This document shows positions 7,142 to 11,723 of a stretch of DNA of 11,723 nt, piece after piece. A model generated the notes under the pieces. That model did no database searches and had not been told where the DNA came from. It worked only from the letters and a program-made list of their open reading frames with translations. Made by a program: the position numbers and the translations under genes. Position 1 is the first letter of the stretch; each line of letters opens with the position of its first letter. Location: positions 21,022-32,744 of the forward strand of contig DAPJ01000011.1 in the NCBI GenBank assembly GCA_002502095.1, read 5' to 3'. Source of the stretch: Euryarchaeota archaeon UBA62. Its GTDB lineage: Archaea; Thermoplasmatota; Poseidoniia; Poseidoniales; Thalassarchaeaceae.

Positions 7142-8179
7142 ATGCCTGTACCCGAAGAACTCAGTAAATCATGGTCTGAGGCCACAGCAATGATGGATAA
7201 GGGAGATAACGACATCGCTCTTGAAAAACTCAGAGAATCATGGGATCTGTGTGAAAATGACTCTCAGAAGGCAAAGACTCTGAAGCTGGCAGGAGATGCA
7301 GGAACTACATTAGGAACTGAAGATCCAGAGATGCAGAGGTCCCATTGGAGGAAGGCCCTGAAGAACTATCGTAACTCTCTAAAGATGGACCCTAAGAACA
7401 AGGACGCCAGAAAGGCAATGAATAATCTATCATCAATGATGGACGCCAATGCCATTTCGCGAGGCGCGGGTTTCCAACTCATGGACGAAGGAAATCCGAC
7501 CCCCTTCGGCTTGTTCGCAATAGTGGCAGTTCTGATGATGTCTCTGGTCGCAGTGAAAGTGATCTCTGATATGCTCACTGAAGAAGAAGGTAATCCGGTT
7601 GTCTCGATGGATGTGTCCTATGTAGATTCAGTGACCGGAGAGCGAACTATGGGCACTATTGAAATCGAGCTCTTCAGTGATAACGCACCGAAGCACGTTG
7701 AGAATTTCTTGTTGCACTCGTCCCAAGGAAACTATGACTCCACGATTTTCCATAGAGTAATTGGAGGATTCATGAATCAAGGAGGGGACATCGATGGTAT
7801 GAATGGAGCAGGAGGGAATGCCGCCAAGTGGTTCGGATACTGTAACGGTGAAAGTAGGAGTAGCTCCAGTGCATGCGAGCAGGGCCAATGGACAGTTCCC
7901 GACGAGGCGGACAACGGCCTTACCCACTCTCCCGGAATGCTAGCGATGGCCAAGACCAGCAACCCCAACACTGGAGGAAGCCAGTTCTATATCGTACCCA
8001 CCGGTAGTTCCCCCAGCCATCTGGATGGCGTGCACACCGTATTCGGCGAGGTTCTGAGTGGCATGTCACATGTTGATGCAATCAACAATGTCGTAACCGG
8101 GAATAACGATGACGATGAAAGCACAAGTGGGGACCAACCAATTGATGATGTGAGACTAATCTCTGCTACAGTAATGTAG
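7142..8179 (+). CDS. Membrane-anchored cyclophilin-type peptidyl-prolyl cis-trans isomerase
   Basis: This 345-residue protein has three parts. Residues 1-105 are helical and TPR-like (MDKGDNDIALEKLRESW, then HWRKALKNYRNSLKMDPKNKDA), the latter typical of a TPR helix pair. Residues about 122-144 are one transmembrane helix (FGLFAIVAVLMMSLVAVKVI). Residues about 155-345 are a cyclophilin domain: FHRVIGGFMNQGGD with the catalytic Arg at 205 and Gln at 213, GMLAMAKTSNPNTGGSQF, and LDGVHTVFGEV. His stands where human CypA has Trp121, a change common in prokaryotic cyclophilins. An insertion at about 215-264 carries two cysteines (234, 245) that could form a disulfide. With the TPR part inside, the isomerase would face outward and help fold exported proteins; this topology is inferred. 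The open frame could begin at 7010, but that extension overlaps the korA start and looks non-coding. Confidence 0.9.
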   Translation: MPVPEELSKSWSEATAMMDKGDNDIALEKLRESWDLCENDSQKAKTLKLAGDAGTTLGTEDPEMQRSHWRKALKNYRNSLKMDPKNKDARKAMNNLSSMMDANAISRGAGFQLMDEGNPTPFGLFAIVAVLMMSLVAVKVISDMLTEEEGNPVVSMDVSYVDSVTGERTMGTIEIELFSDNAPKHVENFLLHSSQGNYDSTIFHRVIGGFMNQGGDIDGMNGAGGNAAKWFGYCNGESRSSSSACEQGQWTVPDEADNGLTHSPGMLAMAKTSNPNTGGSQFYIVPTGSSPSHLDGVHTVFGEVLSGMSHVDAINNVVTGNNDDDESTSGDQPIDDVRLISATVM

Positions 8180-8209
8180 TGACTCTATTCAGCGCGTAGT
8201 CAAGTTGAT

Positions 8210-8226
8210 GGGCGGGACTCGCGCCC
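8210..8226 (+). other. Inverted repeat upstream of aconitase
   Basis: GGGCG and CGCCC (8210-8214 and 8222-8226) can pair around a 7-base loop in the 63-base gap between the cyclophilin stop and the aconitase ATG, ending 16 bases before the ATG. No T-run follows, so it is not a typical terminator. It could affect ribosome access or be a protein-binding site; five pairs may also be chance. Confidence 0.25.
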
Positions 8227-8242
8227 AAAGGTTCGGGTGTCC

Positions 8243-10930
8243 ATGTCAGTCCAAGATCCGTTCAGTAGTGTATCCACCTTCCAGACTGCTGACGGAAGCC
8301 TCGGCGAGTTCTATGATCTCAATGCTCTAGAGAAGCTGGGAATATGCAACCTAGAACAACTCCCATTTACTATCAGATGCCTTCTAGAAGCCGCATTGCG
8401 CAAGTGTGATGGATTTCTAGTAACAGAAGAGGATGTCAGGAATATAGCCGCATGGACTCCTTCGATGAATCCATGTGAGATACCGTTTTCCCCGAGCAGA
8501 GTAATACTCCAAGACTTTACAGGGGTACCTGCCGTTGTCGATATCGCGGCTCTTCGAGACGCAATGGTAAACCTAGGTGGGGATCCAGAGAAGGTTAACC
8601 CACAGGTCCCTGTAGATTTAGTCGTAGACCATTCTGTACAGGTTGACTTCTCAGGGCTTTTTCCTGATGCTAGAGAGAGGAACCTAGAGATGGAGTACCA
8701 TAGGAACATGGAGAGATATAAGTTTCTCAAATGGGGTCAGCAGAGTCTAGATAGCTTCAGAGCAGTTCCTCCTGGAAGGGGCATCGTTCATCAGATAAAT
8801 CTGGAGTGGATAGCATCCGTAGCTCGTATGGAAGGGGGGAAATGGATACCCGATACATTAGTTGGTACCGACTCCCATACTACCATGATAAATGGACTTG
8901 GAGTTCTGGGTTGGGGAGTAGGGGGTATCGAGGCAGAAGCAGTAATGCTCGGCCAGCCAATTTACATGCTTCTTCCCGAGGTCGTTGGTTTCGAGATTAC
9001 TGGAAAATCATTGCCAGGAGTCACTGCTACCGATGTCACACTGAGAATCGTAGAGCTACTCAGAGAGCACGGATGTGTGGGCAAATTCGTCGAATTTCAC
9101 GGTAGCGGGCTTTCTAATCTCAGCCTACCTGATAGGGCAACAATTGCCAATATGGCACCAGAATATGGGGCAACATGTGGATTCTTCCCAGTAGATGAAA
9201 TAACTCTAGATTACTTGTTACTATCTGGGAGAGAAGACGATCATGTTGAGAACGTGAGAAGATATCTAAAAGCACAGGGTCTCTTCAGGACAGATAGCAC
9301 TAGGTCCCCCAACTTTACCACGTCTCTATCGTTGAACCTCTCTACTGTGACTCCCTCAATGGCCGGCCCAAAAAGGCCCCAAGACAGGGTTTCTCTATCT
9401 GAAATGAAGAGCCACTGGAGAGATAGTCTGAATTCTCCTGTAGGGCATCAGGGGCATGGAATAGATAATTCACACAATGATATCAGGTGCGAAGTCAAGG
9501 GAAAGAACTGTGACCTCGGTCATGGAGATGTAGTGATTGCCGCCATTACAAGCTGCACCAATACTAGTAATCCTAGCGTGATGATAGCAGCTGGATTGGT
9601 GGCCAAGAATGCGTTTGACAGAGGTCTCCAAATCAAACCTTGGGTCAAGCCAAGCCTCGCTCCCGGAAGCAGGGTTGTAACCGAGTACTTGGATGCTAGT
9701 GGTCTTACGCCCTACCTCGATAAATTGGGATTCAATGTGGTGGGTTATGGATGTACGACATGCATAGGTAACTCTGGCCCTCTGGACGAAGAAATAGAAT
9801 CGGCCATAGATGAAGGAGGACTTGTGGTAGGGAGCGTTCTTTCAGGAAACAGAAACTTCGAAGGAAGGATACATCAGAAAATTCTGGCCAACTACCTAGC
9901 AAGTCCCCCCTTGGTAGTTGCCTACGCCCTCTCTGGGACTCTTGATATAGACTTCGAGGTAGACCCCATCGGGCACTCTAGTGATGGAGTACCAGTTATG
10001 CTAGCAGATATCTGGCCTAGTGATCAGAGTATACTAGAGGCTGTATCTTCATCTATAGGCCCAGAGATGTTCAGGGATAGGTACTCGGATATTCTCGAGG
10101 AGCCAAAGTGGGACTCTATACCAAGTGAGCCCTCTCCTCTGTTCCCTTGGGATGAAGACTCAACTTATGTGCGATTACCTAGCTTCTTGGAGGGTATTTC
10201 ACTCAATCCTGACCCAATAGAGCCGATAAACTCTGCAAGGGCATTACTGAAACTAGGAGACTCTGTGACTACTGATCATATCAGTCCCGCCGGAGCATTC
10301 CCCAAAGACGGCCCAGCCGGTAAATATCTCATTGAGAGGGGAGTAACTGTGAGGGATTTCAACTCATTTGGAAGTAGGAGAGGAAACCATGAAGTCATGA
10401 TGAGAGGTACCTTTGCCAATGTTAGGATTAGGAACCAACTAGCACCAGGAACAGAGGGGGGCTTCACTACATTTCTCCCCACAGGAGAGGTAATCTCAAT
10501 TTTCGAAGCGAGTAGAAAATACATCGCCGACGGAACTGATTTGATAGTTCTAGCCGGCTCTCAATACGGCACCGGAAGCAGTAGGGATTGGGCCGCCAAG
10601 GGAACCTTGCTTCTTGGAGTAAAAGCAGTCATAGCTACATCCTTTGAAAGGATACACAGGTCAAACCTCGTTGGAATGGGAGTGCTACCATTGACTTTTC
10701 CAGAGGGAAAAGATGCCGACTCACTAGGTCTTGATGGAACTGAACACTTCGATATACCATCTTCGGGAAGTCTGGAACCACTTTCACAAATTGAGATTAC
10801 TGCCAGAAAACTAGACGGTACAACGGTGACCTTCTTCGCCACTGTAAGGCTGGACACGCCCGTAGATGTCGAGTACTACAGGAATGGAGGCATCTTACAG
10901 ACTGTTCTAAGAAAACTAGCTAGTGAGTAA
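8243..10930 (+). CDS. acnA: Aconitate hydratase (AcnA/IRP type)
   Basis: The 895-residue enzyme interconverts citrate and isocitrate through cis-aconitate in the TCA cycle, in the cytoplasm. The three [4Fe-4S] ligands are visible: Cys438 in TSCTNTSNPS and Cys504 and Cys507 in GYGCTTCIGNSG, at almost the same numbers as in bacterial AcnA. Other signatures are DHSVQVDF, GTDSHTTMINGLGVLGWGVGG and, in the C-terminal swivel domain, GSQYGTGSSRDWAAKGT and FERIHRSNLVGMGVLP. The length of about 895 and domain order place it with the AcnA/iron-regulatory-protein group rather than AcnB or short archaeal two-chain forms. The start is ATG 8243; an in-frame GTG at 8237 would add two residues. Neither has a clear Shine-Dalgarno site. 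It lies 63 bases after the cyclophilin gene on the same strand and faces away from korAB, another TCA-branch enzyme. Confidence 0.96.
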   Translation: MSVQDPFSSVSTFQTADGSLGEFYDLNALEKLGICNLEQLPFTIRCLLEAALRKCDGFLVTEEDVRNIAAWTPSMNPCEIPFSPSRVILQDFTGVPAVVDIAALRDAMVNLGGDPEKVNPQVPVDLVVDHSVQVDFSGLFPDARERNLEMEYHRNMERYKFLKWGQQSLDSFRAVPPGRGIVHQINLEWIASVARMEGGKWIPDTLVGTDSHTTMINGLGVLGWGVGGIEAEAVMLGQPIYMLLPEVVGFEITGKSLPGVTATDVTLRIVELLREHGCVGKFVEFHGSGLSNLSLPDRATIANMAPEYGATCGFFPVDEITLDYLLLSGREDDHVENVRRYLKAQGLFRTDSTRSPNFTTSLSLNLSTVTPSMAGPKRPQDRVSLSEMKSHWRDSLNSPVGHQGHGIDNSHNDIRCEVKGKNCDLGHGDVVIAAITSCTNTSNPSVMIAAGLVAKNAFDRGLQIKPWVKPSLAPGSRVVTEYLDASGLTPYLDKLGFNVVGYGCTTCIGNSGPLDEEIESAIDEGGLVVGSVLSGNRNFEGRIHQKILANYLASPPLVVAYALSGTLDIDFEVDPIGHSSDGVPVMLADIWPSDQSILEAVSSSIGPEMFRDRYSDILEEPKWDSIPSEPSPLFPWDEDSTYVRLPSFLEGISLNPDPIEPINSARALLKLGDSVTTDHISPAGAFPKDGPAGKYLIERGVTVRDFNSFGSRRGNHEVMMRGTFANVRIRNQLAPGTEGGFTTFLPTGEVISIFEASRKYIADGTDLIVLAGSQYGTGSSRDWAAKGTLLLGVKAVIATSFERIHRSNLVGMGVLPLTFPEGKDADSLGLDGTEHFDIPSSGSLEPLSQIEITARKLDGTTVTFFATVRLDTPVDVEYYRNGGILQTVLRKLASE

Positions 10931-10965
10931 TCGGGTTAATAGACGATGAGTTAGACTGAAACATT

Positions 10966-10972
10966 GGAGGGG
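10966..10972 (+). promoter_or_regulatory. Ribosome binding site that fixes a GTG start
   Basis: GGAGGGG lies four bases before the GTG at 10977. It is the strongest Shine-Dalgarno match in the window and supports GTG as the initiation codon of the following gene. Confidence 0.6.
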
Positions 10973-10976
10973 TAAC

Positions 10977-11618
10977 GTGCCGAACTCAAGGAGGGTTAGA
11001 TTTCGATACAAATCAATCCAAGATCAAGTGGATATCCTGTTGGAGGGGACAGAGGATTTCGTAAACTCTGCCCGTTCAACCATCGGTATTGCCGGGGCGA
11101 TGGGTTTCCTCAGAGATGTCTCAGATCCATCGGGACAACATTCCTCCGATTCTATGCACAGCTCTCAGCTAGTGAGTCAGAATCCTGAAAAGACTCTACC
11201 GGGCCCCCCTCCAGATCCATCTAGGATACCATCCGTTGTAAGGACTGTAGGGGACCTCGATCTAGAAGAAGCAGTCTCTGAATTGGGGACTCTGAAACAA
11301 AGCGATCCTGATATTTCGGCCCTCGAAGAGTTTGTTTCCGAGGTAGAACCCCCCGAGCCACTATCAAATCCACTGTCTGCTGACCCTCATGCCGAAGCAT
11401 GGCTCCAGCTAATCTTGACAATGGTGGTGAGGGAACATGGCCATACCTCACTATCTATTTCGGACATCCAGAAGCTTATTGGCGAGAAGGTAGGTAAGGG
11501 AGAAGTTGAGCTCAAGGTTTTCTTGGATAGACTCTGGAGAATTGGGAAATTAGAGAGAATTCACGGAGGGGCAGAAGATCATTATTCTCCCAATCCAAGC
11601 TGGTTGGAATCGCACTAA
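10977..11618 (+). CDS. Conserved-looking hypothetical protein with probable C-terminal winged helix
   Basis: I do not recognise the family of this 213-residue protein. It starts at GTG 10977 behind a strong GGAGGGG site and lies 46 bases after aconitase on the same strand, probably in the same transcript. Residues 1-48 are basic, then mixed (SRRVRFRYKSIQDQVDILL, then an Ala/Gly-rich IGIAGAMGF stretch). Residues about 49-90 are Ser/Pro-rich and likely disordered, and 91-135 are acidic. Residues about 139-205 look like a winged helix: AWLQLILTMVVREHG, then SLSISDIQKLIGEKV, then a helix ELKVFLDRLWRIGKLERI and a short wing ending in DHYSP. Such a domain could bind DNA or a protein partner, so a regulatory role is possible but not shown. 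No membrane segment, signal peptide or metal motif is seen. Confidence 0.78.
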   Translation: MPNSRRVRFRYKSIQDQVDILLEGTEDFVNSARSTIGIAGAMGFLRDVSDPSGQHSSDSMHSSQLVSQNPEKTLPGPPPDPSRIPSVVRTVGDLDLEEAVSELGTLKQSDPDISALEEFVSEVEPPEPLSNPLSADPHAEAWLQLILTMVVREHGHTSLSISDIQKLIGEKVGKGEVELKVFLDRLWRIGKLERIHGGAEDHYSPNPSWLESH

Positions 11619-11623
11619 ATTCA

Positions 11624-11634
11624 TTATTTTTATC
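11624..11634 (+). terminator. T-rich stretch, possible archaeal terminator
   Basis: A T-rich run with five consecutive T at 11627-11631 follows the stop of the 213-residue protein by about nine bases. Archaeal RNA polymerase can stop at such U-runs without a hairpin. The run precedes the nearby hairpin, so this is not a bacterial-type terminator. Confidence 0.35.
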
Positions 11635-11635
11635 T

Positions 11636-11652
11636 CAACCCCGTAGGGGTTG
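11636..11652. other. Perfect 7-bp hairpin downstream of the last gene
   Basis: CAACCCC-GTA-GGGGTTG is a perfect inverted repeat of seven base pairs with a three-base loop, right after the T-rich run. It may end transcripts, protect a 3' end, or be an operator for a gene starting to the right. Its minus-strand reading (GCAACCCCTACGGGG) resembles the GC-rich repeat at 7032-7047. Confidence 0.5.
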
Positions 11653-11704
11653 CGCAGCACATCCTCCCACAAGGCATAAGAGAGAGCCAAATTACCCGAA
11701 GGCC

Positions 11705-11723
11705 ATGTCGCTTAGTCCGCAGA
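11705..11723 (+). CDS. Possible first codons of a further gene, cut off by window edge
   Basis: An ATG at 11705 opens a frame reading MSLSPQ up to the window end. With so few codons there is no way to tell coding from chance, and no clear ribosome site precedes it. The rest of 11653-11723 shows nothing recognisable on either strand. Confidence 0.15.

Noticed and set aside
8210..8226. Hairpin as a rho-independent terminator of the cyclophilin gene
   Set aside because: Only five pairs with a 7-base loop and no T-run afterwards; kept only as an inverted repeat.
8806..9105. Open frame inside aconitase on the plus strand
   Set aside because: It lies fully within the well-supported aconitase frame, has Arg/Ser/Tyr-rich composition typical of a frame shadow, and no homology I recognise.
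11632..11722. Open frame on the minus strand at the right edge
   Set aside because: It would run through the perfect hairpin, its 30 residues resemble no domain, and so short an open frame is expected by chance.
1..11723. CRISPR array, insertion sequence, attachment site or defence island
   Set aside because: No regularly spaced repeats, transposase, integrase, terminal inverted repeats or nuclease/toxin genes were seen; the tRNA has no duplicated 3' fragment in the window.

Overview
The window looks archaeal and most resembles a marine Thermoplasmatota genome such as Marine Group II (Candidatus Poseidoniales). That is an inference from gene content and style, not a proof. The supporting signs are a two-subunit 2-oxoacid:ferredoxin oxidoreductase with a fused gamma-alpha chain, heavy use of AGA/AGG arginine and ATA isoleucine codons, moderate GC, genes with no Shine-Dalgarno site but AT-rich TATA-like elements about 26 bases before the start, and several membrane proteins of mixed architecture. 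No mobile element, CRISPR array or rRNA was seen, and no stretch over 300 bases lacks a gene.

Layout. Positions 1-1350 (minus) hold the first 450 residues of a membrane protein with a retropepsin-like aspartic protease domain; it runs off the left edge. Just upstream on the same strand (1392-2942) is a Nudix + metallo-beta-lactamase + winged-helix fusion. An aldo/keto reductase (3011-3862, plus) diverges from it and is followed after 9 bases by a 59-residue single-pass membrane protein (3872-4051). A tRNA-Gln(CTG) with encoded CCA lies on the minus strand (4055-4130) with its own TATA-like element. Next on the minus strand is an operon (6994 to 4182) of the fused gamma-alpha and beta subunits of a 2-oxoacid:ferredoxin oxidoreductase. 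A 147-base divergent region separates it from a plus-strand series: a membrane-anchored cyclophilin (7142-8179), an aconitase (8243-10930) and an unknown 213-residue protein with a likely C-terminal winged helix (10977-11618). The last 105 bases hold a T-rich stretch, a perfect 7-bp hairpin and possibly the first codons of another gene.

How they fit together. Aconitase (citrate to isocitrate) and the oxidoreductase (most likely 2-oxoglutarate to succinyl-CoA, passing electrons to ferredoxin) are two steps of the oxidative TCA branch, on opposite strands around the cyclophilin gene. The remaining genes share no obvious pathway. The most unusual items are the protease with its Cys/Tyr/Asp-rich inter-membrane segment and Gly/Arg-rich tail, the Nudix-MBL fusion, the anchored cyclophilin with a two-cysteine insertion, and the small membrane protein. 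I see no clear defence or mobile system.
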